DNA of 64,000 nucleotides from Methanobrevibacter_A sp964431035 (GCA_964431035.1 CAYSIF010000003.1:1-64000); one strand, 5' to 3'. Counted from the stretch's first letter, positions 32,880 to 42,364 are shown. Translations and numbers: made by a program. The notes: generated by a model not told the origin, from the sequence alone.

Positions 32880-33848
32880 ATGAATACTATACAAGAAGAA
32901 GTTAAATCCAAATTCGCAAGCACAGAAGACTTAATGAGACTTACAAAAGCAATGGAATCAACATCCAACATGGATGCAATGACCGTTGTTGATTATGATA
33001 AAGAACTACAGAAAAAAGTAGCACACAGAAGCCCATTTTTATCCTACTGTGAACAAAATGGTATTGTAACAAGTGCAGATACCTACAAAGTAGGATACAA
33101 AGTTAAAGATCAAAAAACCACAAGTGAATTCATAGCAGAAACAGCATCCATACCGGAACACAAAGATGCGGAATTTAACACAAAAATCGCAACAATGAAA
33201 ACACTTGTATATCCAATTGAAATATCTGACTTGGCACGTACCAGCATAGACTTAAAAGACCTTCTTGAAGAAGAAATTACAGATGGATTCATGGATATTG
33301 CAACAAGTAAAGACAAAGCTCTCCTACAGGGTAAAGGAGGAGATGGAGCATTGGACTTTAAAGGTTTATTCCCATCCATCACTACAAACACAGAAAAAGT
33401 AGAAGATAAAGTCACATTACATGATGTTGATGTAATGGCACAAGCAGCAATTGACGCAGGAGGATCACCATCTGCAATTATAACCACTCCTTCCATTGGT
33501 AGACAATTAAACAGTATGATAACCGACCGTATGCGCTACCTTGATCAGGATGAATTCATACTTGGACATAATGTAACAATATACCGTGCTCCAAACGGTG
33601 CACGCCTACCAATTATTGTCGATCCAAACATAGACACAACAACCGGTGGAGAAAAACTTGCAATAATAGATAACGATAGTCTACGTGTAAGAGAATTATT
33701 ACCTCCAACAATGCTGGAACTTGCAAAAAATAAATTATCTGACAGTCGTGTTCTTTTCACATGGTTTACATTTTATAATCGGGCTGAATATAAAAATGCA
33801 GTATTAACAGATATTACTTCTGATTTAAGTGGTGGTTCATCTCCCTGA
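32880..33848 (+). CDS. Major capsid protein (HK97 fold)
   Basis: Encodes 322 residues with features of the HK97 fold: an N-terminal helix, F-L-S-Y-C-E early, the E-loop region F-I-A-E-T-A-S-I-P-E-H, I-S-D-L-A-R-T-S-I-D and spine helix, and the A-domain with P-S-A-I-I-T-T-P-S. No N-terminal delta scaffold is needed because the protease gene carries one. The gene ends in CCC-TGA (33843-33848), and the +1 frame continues with an Ig-like domain. A fraction of capsid protein is therefore probably made in extended form. Confidence 0.93.
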   Translation: MNTIQEEVKSKFASTEDLMRLTKAMESTSNMDAMTVVDYDKELQKKVAHRSPFLSYCEQNGIVTSADTYKVGYKVKDQKTTSEFIAETASIPEHKDAEFNTKIATMKTLVYPIEISDLARTSIDLKDLLEEEITDGFMDIATSKDKALLQGKGGDGALDFKGLFPSITTNTEKVEDKVTLHDVDVMAQAAIDAGGSPSAIITTPSIGRQLNSMITDRMRYLDQDEFILGHNVTIYRAPNGARLPIIVDPNIDTTTGGEKLAIIDNDSLRVRELLPPTMLELAKNKLSDSRVLFTWFTFYNRAEYKNAVLTDITSDLSGGSSP

Positions 33849-34137
33849 AGAGGAAAGTAGTGCTGAGAGTAAAGGCACATTAAACATTAGAATCCAAGAC
33901 GAGGATTCTAATGGAATATCTGGAGTAAAAGTAAAAATAACAAGTAAAAAAGATAATTCTGAATTAGAATCAACATTATCCGGAACCCTTGGTGGATGTA
34001 AAATAGAAAACGTACCTTACGGCCAATACACTGTAAGTTTAAGCATAACACCAACAGGTTACACTGCAGGTACTATTGATGATATTACAATAGATAATGA
34101 AAATAATCTATTAAATATCACATTAAACTCAGAATAA
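33829..34137 (+). CDS. Ig-like capsid extension, probably made by +1 frameshift
   Basis: The open +1 frame begins just after a stop at 33826. It carries about 97 residues of an Ig-like, carboxypeptidase-regulatory/SpaA-type domain: I-S-G-V-K-V-K-I-T, V-P-Y-G-Q-Y-T-V-S-L. It lacks a credible start: no ATG precedes the domain, and the GTG at 33829 lies inside the capsid gene with no ribosome binding site. A +1 slip of the proline codon from CCC to CCT at 33843-33846 gives ...G-G-S-S-P-E-E-E-S-S, a natural flexible linker. The product would be a surface-decorated capsid subunit. Confidence 0.75.
   Translation: MVVHLPEEESSAESKGTLNIRIQDEDSNGISGVKVKITSKKDNSELESTLSGTLGGCKIENVPYGQYTVSLSITPTGYTAGTIDDITIDNENNLLNITLNSE
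33843..33848 (+). promoter_or_regulatory. CCC-TGA shifty stop, candidate +1 recoding site
   Basis: The last sense codon of the capsid gene is CCC, directly followed by TGA. The P-site proline tRNA can re-pair with CCT one base downstream while termination is slow. Programmed +1 shifting at the end of structural genes is established for Listeria phage PSA. No RNA pseudoknot was identified by eye. Confidence 0.6.
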
Positions 34138-34191
34138 TACAATAAAACACTCTTTTTTTACTTCTCCATTTTTTTTAAGTATTTTAATTTT

Positions 34192-34317
34192 ATGAAAGAT
34201 TATAATGAAAAAATAACACAAATTCCAAACAAAAGAGATTTAAAAGAATATACAATACAAAACGAATATTTTAAAAAAATTAGAGAAATTGAAGATAAAA
34301 AGGCATGGAAAACATAA
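34192..34317 (+). CDS. Small charged protein, 41 residues
   Basis: A short frame from ATG at 34192 encodes a Lys/Glu/Tyr-rich peptide. It overlaps the next gene's start by 13 bases. No Shine-Dalgarno sequence is seen, but neighbours here also lack one. It could be a real small gene between the capsid and connector genes. Function is unknown and support is moderate. Confidence 0.45.
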   Translation: MKDYNEKITQIPNKRDLKEYTIQNEYFKKIREIEDKKAWKT

Positions 34318-34853
34318 AAGAATACTTAAAAACACAAGATATAAACACAGACAACATAACAGACAACACACTAGAACAATTATACAATAAATATCAAAAC
34401 TACATACTATCTTACACTGGTATAGAACTAGAAAAAATAGACACAATAACAGATATAAGCCTTAAAAAATTCAATTATAAAAATTACCTGATAAAAGAAT
34501 ATCCAATTGATGAAATAATTGAGATAAAAGTAGATAATAATCTAATAAATCCAAATCAATACTTTGTTAACTTAGATAGTGGTATAATACGCTGGAAGGA
34601 AAATATAACTGGAAATATACTCACAATCAAATATTTAAAAAGAGCAAAAAAGGAAACATTAAATTTAATAGAAAATTTAATACTTGATTTATTAACTTAC
34701 AACCTAAAAGAAGATAAAGATATCCAATCAATAAAAGAAGGGGATGTGAGTATAACTTATAATACAAATAACAGCTTATCAAATAATATAAAAGAAAAAC
34801 TTGAAGATTTAAAAAACTCCCAATACTCTCCAAAAGCACAAATGATAAGATGA
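34305..34853 (+). CDS. Head-tail connector (gp6/gp15-like adaptor)
   Basis: Encodes 182 residues. A helical N-terminus is followed by E-Y-P-I-D-E-I-I-E-I-K-V-D-N-N-L-I and a Y-F-V-N-L-D-S-G-I-I-R-W segment, characteristic of gp6/gp15-type adaptors that sit under the portal. A second helical part ends the protein. Position after the capsid gene is the usual one. Confidence 0.75.
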   Translation: MENIKEYLKTQDINTDNITDNTLEQLYNKYQNYILSYTGIELEKIDTITDISLKKFNYKNYLIKEYPIDEIIEIKVDNNLINPNQYFVNLDSGIIRWKENITGNILTIKYLKRAKKETLNLIENLILDLLTYNLKEDKDIQSIKEGDVSITYNTNNSLSNNIKEKLEDLKNSQYSPKAQMIR

Positions 34854-34860
34854 AAGACTT

Positions 34861-35211
34861 ATGGCTTATTTTAACAATATAATAATTGAAATTTACACTC
34901 CTTACATAAGTAATGACTATGATGTTTACACTGATGAGTATTTAACAAAATATAAAATATTGGATATAATATCTGTAGATTTACAGCCGGTTAGTGCAAA
35001 AGATAAAACATTAGATTTTGGAGAAATACAGGAGAATACCTATAAAATTTATACGGATTATCATATTCCGAAAAATGCAATAATAAAAATTGGAAATAAA
35101 ACATTTTCAGTAACTGGTGAATTACAGAATTATGATCATTTCAAACCAACCACACATAATAAAATTTTAATAACTGAGGAACAAGAACCTCATAAATTAT
35201 CTGGAGAATAA
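34861..35211 (+). CDS. Head closure / head-tail joining protein
   Basis: Encodes 116 residues of mostly beta structure. The segment I-I-S-V-D-L-Q-P-V followed by T-L-D-F-G and later I-K-I-G-N-K-T-F-S-V-T-G fits the head-closure (SPP1 gp16/HK97 stopper) family. It lies between adaptor and gp10-like genes, the expected location. Assigned by pattern and position. Confidence 0.65.
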   Translation: MAYFNNIIIEIYTPYISNDYDVYTDEYLTKYKILDIISVDLQPVSAKDKTLDFGEIQENTYKIYTDYHIPKNAIIKIGNKTFSVTGELQNYDHFKPTTHNKILITEEQEPHKLSGE

Positions 35212-35219
35212 AATTAACA

Positions 35220-35612
35220 TTGGTTTTAAATATAATAATTGAAACAACACCTGAATTTGACCGTAAAATGAATACTGATTGGGATGAAATCTTATCAGAT
35301 ATTCTTAATGAAGTTTCACAGGAAGCTTATGATTATATAACAAATCCTGGTGTTGGTGTAAAAGGTGGAGCAGAACCTTCTGGCGGAGCACCTGTTGATA
35401 CAGGAAACCTAATAACAAATCATAAACTAAATCAAACAAGCCAACTTGAAAAAACAATTGATAATAATGTAGACTATGCACAATATGTCATAAATGGTAC
35501 AAGCACAATCCCACCAAATGACTATCCCCAAAGAACAATAGAATATATTATTAACCAAGGATACATTCAAAAAGCTGTAGAAGATAATGTTAAAAAATTA
35601 AACTTGGACTAA
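35220..35612 (+). CDS. HK97 gp10-like neck/tail protein
   Basis: Encodes 130 residues from a TTG start. The family hallmarks A-P-V-D-T-G-N-L near the middle and V-D-Y-A-Q-Y-V-I-N-G-T after it are present, with a C-terminal helix. These proteins act at the head-tail interface. GGAG lies 14 bases upstream of the start. It abuts the next gene by one shared base. Confidence 0.8.
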   Translation: MVLNIIIETTPEFDRKMNTDWDEILSDILNEVSQEAYDYITNPGVGVKGGAEPSGGAPVDTGNLITNHKLNQTSQLEKTIDNNVDYAQYVINGTSTIPPNDYPQRTIEYIINQGYIQKAVEDNVKKLNLD

Positions 35613-36277
35613 TGGATAAAATAACCTGCTTTTTTAGAGAAATACTTAAAAATAATATTAAAATGGAAAATGGTGAAACTGTAAAAATAATACCAAAACA
35701 CTCCCCAGGACTCACACCATGCATAACAATAACAAATACCGGAGGAACAATGATAGAATCCGAAAAACTAATAAATAAAAAAACAAAACTCCCAGAAAAC
35801 CATCCACTATACGACCAAAACAACCCAAACAAAAAATATCCACAACAATTTAGAAGATCTAAAAATAATACACACATCCTAATTAATATATGGGCAACAA
35901 ACGAACAAGACAGATACTACATAAACAAACAAATAAAAGAATTAATCTGGATGCTTAAATCAGACCATTATTTATTATGTCCAAATAAAAATAATGAAAA
36001 TTGTAAAACAACAAACAAACCCTGCCCAATAAACACTATAAACAACCACCACACAATTAAATCCCAATGCCCAAACCCAAAAAAATATAATTACTATAGT
36101 CTATTTACAAAATACAATATCATAAGAGGAAGCTTTAAAAACCATCCAGAATACAACCAAGACGAATTACAAAAACACCAACCACTACTTAGAACAATAC
36201 ATGAATTCAACCTAAATTACTACGAATACTGGAACTTAGGAGGAAACATTATAGAAAATATACACATTTATGACTGA
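35612..36277 (+). CDS. Probable tail completion protein with cysteine cluster
   Basis: Encodes 221 residues in the position of the tail terminator. It opens with a helix and a strand segment (V-K-I-I-P-K-H-S-P-G-L-T-P-C). The middle has I-N-I-W-A-T-N-E-Q-D-R, common in tail-completion proteins. A cysteine/histidine-rich loop follows (L-C-P-N, N-C-K, P-C-P, Q-C-P), perhaps zinc-binding. The function rests mainly on gene order. Confidence 0.55.
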   Translation: MDKITCFFREILKNNIKMENGETVKIIPKHSPGLTPCITITNTGGTMIESEKLINKKTKLPENHPLYDQNNPNKKYPQQFRRSKNNTHILINIWATNEQDRYYINKQIKELIWMLKSDHYLLCPNKNNENCKTTNKPCPINTINNHHTIKSQCPNPKKYNYYSLFTKYNIIRGSFKNHPEYNQDELQKHQPLLRTIHEFNLNYYEYWNLGGNIIENIHIYD

Positions 36278-36485
36278 AAAAAAGAAAAAATTCACAATAC
36301 ACCAACTAATAGAACAATCAAAAGAAGATAAAATCCTAATAATCGGAGCATTAGCAAACAGCCATATACTAGATGAATACAAAAAAGAAAAAGAAAACAT
36401 TGAATTAGGAGTAAAAATAAGTCCAAAACTTACACAAAAAGAATTTGAAGAAATAATAGAGAAATTTAAGAAAAAAGAAGTATAA
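36270..36485 (+). CDS. Small hypothetical tail-region protein
   Basis: Encodes 71 residues, highly charged and helical. It overlaps the preceding gene by eight bases and lies seven bases before the sheath gene. No family is recognised. Genes of this size before the sheath often encode assembly helpers, but nothing specific can be claimed. Confidence 0.6.
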   Translation: MTEKKKKFTIHQLIEQSKEDKILIIGALANSHILDEYKKEKENIELGVKISPKLTQKEFEEIIEKFKKKEV

Positions 36486-36491
36486 AAAATC

Positions 36492-37649
36492 ATGGTTCAA
36501 CCTTACATAAATCATATAGAAGGAGATAGTCTTTCAACAAAAGATGATGCTGAATATATACCAATATTTATAGGAAAAACAGACACAGGAACATTTAAAG
36601 AACAAATACTAACATTCAACTCATATAATGATGCATGCAAATCAACATCAGCAACAAATCCCGGACTTGGATTAGAACCTGAAAGCATAGATACCAACCC
36701 TTTACTTAAAATTATAAAAGATTTTTACACGGAAGGAGAAGGTTTACTAAACTCAGAAGTCACAGTAGGACGGGCATATGCAATAAACATGGGTAAAAAC
36801 CCAACAGCAGAAGACTATATCAAAGCATCAAATCTAGCACAATCACAACTTGATGCACGTATAGAAGTTTACACAACACTCGACGTACCAGTCATGAAAG
36901 CAGTATGGCAAAACCTAATGAAAGTAAATATAAAAGGATACATGAAATATGCGTATTTTGTAGATATTGAAGGTAAAACAGACAATGACTTAATAAAATT
37001 AACAAAATACATACAAAATCCAACAGATGAGCAAAAAGACACCTTCATAAACAAATCACGAATAAATATCATAGAAAAACCATTCAGTGGAAAACATATT
37101 GCAAAACTATGCTACACAAACTTTGACATTGAACCGGGCTTAGAACCATTCAGAACAGTAAGCATCGGAGAATTCAAAAAAAGAACACAAAAAGAAATGG
37201 ATGACCTATCTGATGCAGGGATAATATTCGGATTCGACGATTATTTTGGAGAAGAACCAACACCATGTATGAATCTTGCAACAAGTACGGCATGGAGCTT
37301 AGATACAAACCTAAGACCACATGACTCACTAAATCATGCAAGAAGAATAGCAGATAAAGTAATAATAGACATACAAAGAATAGCACACAACCAACTAAAA
37401 CGTAACGAAACAAGTACAAACATAGCACATGTACAATCGGACTGTGACCAAATAATCGATGAAGGAATACATGCAGGATACTTATTATCTGGAAGTAAAG
37501 TAACTGTAGAGGAAGATGACGGAGACCCTTACACATTATTAATATATACAAAACTAAAACCTGTAAACAGCACATTATATATTGAACACAGAAGTAATGT
37601 AACCTATCCGAATGTAAAAGTAACAGAAATTGAGGATTATTATTCATAA
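36492..37649 (+). CDS. Contractile tail sheath protein
   Basis: Encodes 385 residues. The early part has A-E-Y-I-P-I-F-I-G-K-T-D-T-G-T and a following F-N-S-Y-N-D-A segment as in sheath proteins. The C-terminal part carries a long helix (A-D-K-V-I-I-D-I-Q-R-I-A-H) and ends in a strand-rich segment with L-Y-I-E-H-R-S-N-V-T-Y, as expected for the inter-subunit mesh. The tube gene follows by three bases, the conserved sheath-tube order. Together with the baseplate J gene it indicates a myovirus-type tail. Confidence 0.75.
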   Translation: MVQPYINHIEGDSLSTKDDAEYIPIFIGKTDTGTFKEQILTFNSYNDACKSTSATNPGLGLEPESIDTNPLLKIIKDFYTEGEGLLNSEVTVGRAYAINMGKNPTAEDYIKASNLAQSQLDARIEVYTTLDVPVMKAVWQNLMKVNIKGYMKYAYFVDIEGKTDNDLIKLTKYIQNPTDEQKDTFINKSRINIIEKPFSGKHIAKLCYTNFDIEPGLEPFRTVSIGEFKKRTQKEMDDLSDAGIIFGFDDYFGEEPTPCMNLATSTAWSLDTNLRPHDSLNHARRIADKVIIDIQRIAHNQLKRNETSTNIAHVQSDCDQIIDEGIHAGYLLSGSKVTVEEDDGDPYTLLIYTKLKPVNSTLYIEHRSNVTYPNVKVTEIEDYYS

Positions 37650-37652
37650 ATT

Positions 37653-38081
37653 ATGGCTGCAACTGAAACAAAACAGGAAACATCAGATCAATACTATGAC
37701 CTTGGAGAAGTAAGAATACGTAAAAAAGATGGAACAAGCAAAGTAGCAATAGTAGGATCTGTAAAAATAGAAAGCAAAATAACACTGGAACGTAAAACAA
37801 GCATAAGCTCCTATGAAGGATATGCATGGCAAAAAAGTAGTGAAGAACATACATTCGAATTGGGGGATGTGGAAGACTTAGACTTCTTCAGAGCATTATG
37901 GCAAAGCCAAAAATCAGACATGTATGGTTTTACACTAACCTTCTACAATTTCATAGAAGGAGGGGACTATGTGGAAAAAGGAGCACTCTATGGTTGCCAA
38001 TTAGATTCAGACAGTTTCGAACTATCAGATAAACCAAAACAAACAATAAAAGGAGAAGCACTACGCAGAAAATCATACTAA
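37653..38081 (+). CDS. Tail tube protein (XkdM-like)
   Basis: Encodes 142 residues, beta-rich. V-R-I-R-K-K-D-G, a region K-I-E-S-K-I-T-L-E-R and the closing Q-T-I-K-G-E-A-L are consistent with the inner tube of contractile tails. It would polymerise inside the sheath at 36492. Size is typical. No Shine-Dalgarno sequence precedes it. Confidence 0.75.
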   Translation: MAATETKQETSDQYYDLGEVRIRKKDGTSKVAIVGSVKIESKITLERKTSISSYEGYAWQKSSEEHTFELGDVEDLDFFRALWQSQKSDMYGFTLTFYNFIEGGDYVEKGALYGCQLDSDSFELSDKPKQTIKGEALRRKSY

Positions 38082-38085
38082 AATT

Positions 38086-38811
38086 ATGAGCAATAAAGAA
38101 ATAAACCAATACTTAATAGATGTTAAATTCCCGGAAGAACTTAAAAAAATACCTGAAGAGGAATTAACAGAAGAAGAGCAGAAAATTGCAAACAAAATAA
38201 AAAATAAGGAAAAAATATCTGATGATGAATTTGAAACCATAAAAAAAGCTTTAGGTCGTTGGAGAAAAGCAATAAACAAATATGACATAAACAAAATCAA
38301 TGATGCTCATAATAAAACAGTAGAAGTAATAAAAACAAGTCATCAATTAATAGAAGTTTTAGATGCTGAAGATTATAGGAAACTAACATGCCAACTCCCA
38401 TATTTTGGAAAAATATTCCAAATGACATTTAAAGTCAAACCTATAACAGATAGTAGAGCATTACAAGCACTAAGCTTAGACTTAGATTTATTTAAAGATT
38501 ATAATGCTTATGAAAAACGTTTATTTGCAAAAAGTCAATCTGGTCAGAAATTATCAATGGAAGAAGCAAAAATCGTTGAAAAAATCAACGAGCAAATAAA
38601 TAAAAATGCAGAAGAAAATCAAGACGAATTAATAACAAAATTCTTGGCAAAACAATTAATACTTGAAGATGAAGAGGAAGATAACTTTGAGGAACGATTA
38701 ATATTTTGGAAAAAATTCCCTCTAAATCAAAGAATTAGTGTTTTTGTTGAAGTAGAAAGATTATTAGGTTTAACTGAAGACGATAACTTCAAATTATTTC
38801 CAACTAGCTAA
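38086..38811 (+). CDS. Tail assembly chaperone, upstream frame
   Basis: Encodes 241 residues, acidic and helical, located between tube and tape-measure genes where tail assembly chaperones are found. A different frame (+1) continues open past the stop for about 61 codons with good coding character but no start. A frameshifted longer product is therefore likely, as in most long-tailed phages. The chaperone binds the tape measure during tail building. Confidence 0.75.
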   Translation: MSNKEINQYLIDVKFPEELKKIPEEELTEEEQKIANKIKNKEKISDDEFETIKKALGRWRKAINKYDINKINDAHNKTVEVIKTSHQLIEVLDAEDYRKLTCQLPYFGKIFQMTFKVKPITDSRALQALSLDLDLFKDYNAYEKRLFAKSQSGQKLSMEEAKIVEKINEQINKNAEENQDELITKFLAKQLILEDEEEDNFEERLIFWKKFPLNQRISVFVEVERLLGLTEDDNFKLFPTS

Positions 38812-38986
38812 TACAATAATTGGAGAAGTATATTTCAGAGTCTCCAAACATTTGGGATGGAGAGTAAGTAAAGTAATAAAACATAAATACGAACCTGACA
38901 TTAAATTCCTCATACTAAAATATATGAGCATTATAAGACAGGAACAGAAAGAATACAAAGAATTAAAAGAAAAAACAAAAAATTAA
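38798..38986 (+). CDS. Frameshift extension of tail assembly chaperone
   Basis: In the +1 frame, codons run open from about 38773 to the stop at 38984-38986. After the shift they encode Q-L-A-N-T-I-I-G-E-V-Y-F-R-V then G-W-R-V-S-K-V-I and a charged helix. The only internal ATG (38921) would lose most of it. A slip from TTT to TTC at 38797-38800 fits, though a -2 slip gives the same frame. This is the counterpart of the T part of lambda G/GT and precedes the tape-measure gene by 24 bases. Confidence 0.72.
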   Translation, partial: FQLANTIIGEVYFRVSKHLGWRVSKVIKHKYEPDIKFLILKYMSIIRQEQKEYKELKEKTKN

Positions 38987-39010
38987 AAAAATAAAAGGTT
39001 TTCACGACTT

Positions 39011-42000
39011 ATGGCTGGTGTAAGTGCAGATATTATATTAAGATTATTGGCAGAAGATGATGCTTCTTCTACTATAGGTAATCTTAGAAATAATGTGGAT
39101 GATGTCTCAAGCAGTGCTCGTGCAGGAGGTAATGCATTAGGTGAGTTAAGTCGTGGAATTAATATGGTTGATTCTGTTTTAACCAGTGCTATTGGTTTTG
39201 CATCTAGTCGTAATATCTATGATTTAACAATTGGTAATGCAAGTAGTGCTGAAACAGGTAAAGTTTTACTTAAAAATATTCTTGATGATGCTGAAGCTAA
39301 TTATGAAAGTGTTTATAGACATTTAGATGAATTAACTAATAGCAGTCTTATTAGTTTGAATGAAATGATGCCTGCTATGGCTAACTTTAAAGCTGCAACA
39401 GGTATTGCTGATAGTCAATTAGAACATACATCTAATACTATGGCTAATTTTGGTCAATATGTTCTTGCAAGTACTGGTTCTACTGCAAGAGCTGAAAAAG
39501 CTATGAACGATTTAAGTAAAGGTCTTCATGGTGCTTTCGCATCACTTGATCAGTACAAATTAACTGAAGAATCTTTAAGAAGTACTGGTTATTGGAATGG
39601 TGAAGCTGATGATGTTGAAGGTTTCCTCAATGCTGTTGATGCAGTTATTGGTGATACTCATGAGTTAATGCAGACTAATGAAGGAGTGGATGCTTTACTT
39701 TCTAAAACTTTTAGTCGTGAAGGTAAAACTATTGGTAATGAATTAATACCTTACTTAAAAGATGCTAAATTAGCTTTCATTGAATGGAATGAGTCTGCTG
39801 GAGGTTTTCCTGCAAAGGTTTTAATTGGTGTTAATATGGCATTATCAGGTATTGCCTCTACATTGGGAACTATTAACACAACTCTTGGAGGTATTCAACA
39901 ATTAAAACAAGCATGGACTGATATATCTGGAGTTTTATCAAAGGTTAAGGATAAAATAACTGGTATTAACACTTCTACTGTTCCAACTGGTAAAAGTGAA
40001 GGTGGCAGTACTGGAATTGATTTGCCAAATAGTGACTCTAAAACTAAAGGTGGTGGTGGAGTTGCAGGAGATATTGAAAAAACTGGTGATGTTGCAGATG
40101 ATGTGGAAGAGGCTGGTGAGAAGTTTAACAAAGCAGATCATGTTAATAAGTTAAAAAATATTGTGATGAAATTTGTTAAAGCTGCGGTTATAATTGCAGG
40201 TATTTTTTTACTTATTGCTGAAGTTCTTGTTTTTGTTTGGATGGAAATGGCAATAATATCTGAGATTGGGAAAACATATAATGCAAATAAAGGCAACATT
40301 GAATCGGGTATTCAAGGAATGATTGCTATTGCTCCTGTTTTAATTCTCGTAGGTGCTGGTGTTACTTTACTGGTTGTTGCATTAGATAAACTTAATGTTA
40401 GTGCAAGTTCTATTATTAATGGAGGCATATCTGCAGCTACTGGTATTGCAGTAGTTTTTGCTTTAATTAGTGAAGTTTTACTTTTAATGATTGGTCCAAT
40501 TCTTTCATTAGCAGCTACTGGTGCAGTTTATCAATCAATGTCTGGTCAAGTTCAGGCAGGTGCTCAGGCTGTTCAAATAGTTTCTAATGTTTTAATGTTG
40601 CTGGCTCCATTTTTACCATTGTTTGCTGTGGCTGTTTTACTTGTTGCTACTGGTGTTGGTGCTGTTATGATGGCAATTGTTGGAGGTATTGCTATTGCTT
40701 TAATGATGACTATGTTATCAGCATTTATTTTAGGCATGGTTGCTCCTTTATTAAGTGTAGCAGCATTGGGTGTTGTTGCAGGTCAACTTCAAGGGGTTGA
40801 AGAAGGAACTCGTGCTATACATCAGGTTGCTGATGCTTTGAAAGCTGTTGAAAGTGCTGCAAGTTCAATGGTTGGAATTACATTTAATAATCTTAAAAGT
40901 TGGATAGCTTCAGGTTTCAAATCATCAAAAGATCAATTACTGGAATTAGTAGCTCCCGGAGGAATAATAACAGGAATTAAAGATTTTATTCTTAAGTTCA
41001 ACACAGTATCTAAAGGTATGCAACAGGTTAATCCTACAAATCTTCAAGGTTTAACTCAAGCAGCAAATGCAATGAACCTTATTATTAGCGCTATTCGTAT
41101 GGTTCAATCCTCACTTTTAGGTATTGGTGGTGTTGGTGGCGGAATTACTAATACTATAGGTACTGCTATAACAAGTGCATTATTAACTCCAATGTTAAAC
41201 CAGATTAAAACTACTGCTCAAAGTTTAGCTAGTTTTAATAATAGTATTTCAGGCTTAAATGTTCAACAGTTAGATACAACAAAAATTCAAGCATTAGTAC
41301 AAACTGGTCAAGCTATTGTACGTATAAAATCTACAATTGATAATGTTAAAAATGCTGTTGCAAGTATTGGTCAAGCAGGCGGAGCAGCAGCTGCAAATAA
41401 TGGAATTGGAGGTATGGTATCTAGTGCACTGGGAGGTAATAATAGTTTAAAACCAGCACTACAACAACTCCTTAATGCAGTAGATGATATTGTATGGTTT
41501 AACCAACAACTAGCAAGTAAAACAGGAACTGCAAACAATCAGGGAAATAATATGCAAGGAACTGCAAGTGCAGTAACACAAATAAGCAACACAATAAAAC
41601 AAATTAGCAGTTTACTCGCTGGATCTATAGGTAAAATGCGTAATGGCGGGGTCAATATTGGAAGAAATATAAGTGCAGGTATACGTACTGGAATTAGTAA
41701 TATTGGAATGCTTATAAATCCAATAATAAATAATGCATTAAATAAATTTGTTACAAATTCCAGAACTAAAGGTCAACAAGCAGGAAACGCCCTAAAAACA
41801 TCATATACAAATGCAATAAAAGGTTTAAAAACTGTAACTCAAAACGAAATAAACTATGCATTGCAGACATTAAACAATGCAATACCAAGATTTGCAGCAG
41901 CAGGAGCAGCACTAGGTAAAGCTGCAAGTGACGCATACCAAAGAGAGGGTATACAACAACAATCTCCTGGACGTATTGCAAGAACAACAGCCCGTGAAAT

Positions 42001-42364
42001 CACATACACATTAGATTTCTTATCACAAGGGCAAAACTCAATGTACAATGCAGGTAAAAACTTAGGAAATGCACTAAGCTCAGGATTTGGAAATCCAGGA
42101 CTTAAAGTAAAAAACACAATAAGTGATATTAACAGTAATATTGCAAACATCAACTCATTCGACACACTGGGAGATATAGAAACAATACAGGATACTGGTG
42201 AAAACTACATCAACACAACAGGAAACACCAATACAACAATAATCAACGTATCACCAGGGGCAGTTCCAGTCGATGCAAGAAACATGACTCAAAAAGAATC
42301 TCAACAAATAATGATACAGGCATTTGAATCACTACAAAACATTGGAGATGTAAGAACAGTATGA
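39011..42364 (+). CDS. Tape measure protein
   Basis: Encodes 1117 residues setting tail length; at about 1.5 angstrom per residue this suggests a tail near 165 nm (inference). The N-terminus is helical with A-E-D-D-A-S-S-T. Four or five hydrophobic segments (about residues 390-600) probably insert into the host membrane at ejection. Gly/Ala/Asn-rich helical repeats follow. Codons are T-ending up to about 41430 and A-ending after it. The stop overlaps the next start (ATGA). Confidence 0.92.
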   Translation: MAGVSADIILRLLAEDDASSTIGNLRNNVDDVSSSARAGGNALGELSRGINMVDSVLTSAIGFASSRNIYDLTIGNASSAETGKVLLKNILDDAEANYESVYRHLDELTNSSLISLNEMMPAMANFKAATGIADSQLEHTSNTMANFGQYVLASTGSTARAEKAMNDLSKGLHGAFASLDQYKLTEESLRSTGYWNGEADDVEGFLNAVDAVIGDTHELMQTNEGVDALLSKTFSREGKTIGNELIPYLKDAKLAFIEWNESAGGFPAKVLIGVNMALSGIASTLGTINTTLGGIQQLKQAWTDISGVLSKVKDKITGINTSTVPTGKSEGGSTGIDLPNSDSKTKGGGGVAGDIEKTGDVADDVEEAGEKFNKADHVNKLKNIVMKFVKAAVIIAGIFLLIAEVLVFVWMEMAIISEIGKTYNANKGNIESGIQGMIAIAPVLILVGAGVTLLVVALDKLNVSASSIINGGISAATGIAVVFALISEVLLLMIGPILSLAATGAVYQSMSGQVQAGAQAVQIVSNVLMLLAPFLPLFAVAVLLVATGVGAVMMAIVGGIAIALMMTMLSAFILGMVAPLLSVAALGVVAGQLQGVEEGTRAIHQVADALKAVESAASSMVGITFNNLKSWIASGFKSSKDQLLELVAPGGIITGIKDFILKFNTVSKGMQQVNPTNLQGLTQAANAMNLIISAIRMVQSSLLGIGGVGGGITNTIGTAITSALLTPMLNQIKTTAQSLASFNNSISGLNVQQLDTTKIQALVQTGQAIVRIKSTIDNVKNAVASIGQAGGAAAANNGIGGMVSSALGGNNSLKPALQQLLNAVDDIVWFNQQLASKTGTANNQGNNMQGTASAVTQISNTIKQISSLLAGSIGKMRNGGVNIGRNISAGIRTGISNIGMLINPIINNALNKFVTNSRTKGQQAGNALKTSYTNAIKGLKTVTQNEINYALQTLNNAIPRFAAAGAALGKAASDAYQREGIQQQSPGRIARTTAREITYTLDFLSQGQNSMYNAGKNLGNALSSGFGNPGLKVKNTISDINSNIANINSFDTLGDIETIQDTGENYINTTGNTNTTIINVSPGAVPVDARNMTQKESQQIMIQAFESLQNIGDVRTV

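Noticed and set aside
36492..37649. Sheath candidate considered as gas-vesicle or host gene
   Set aside because: It sits inside an ordered head-tail gene series directly before a tube protein and has no host-type neighbours.
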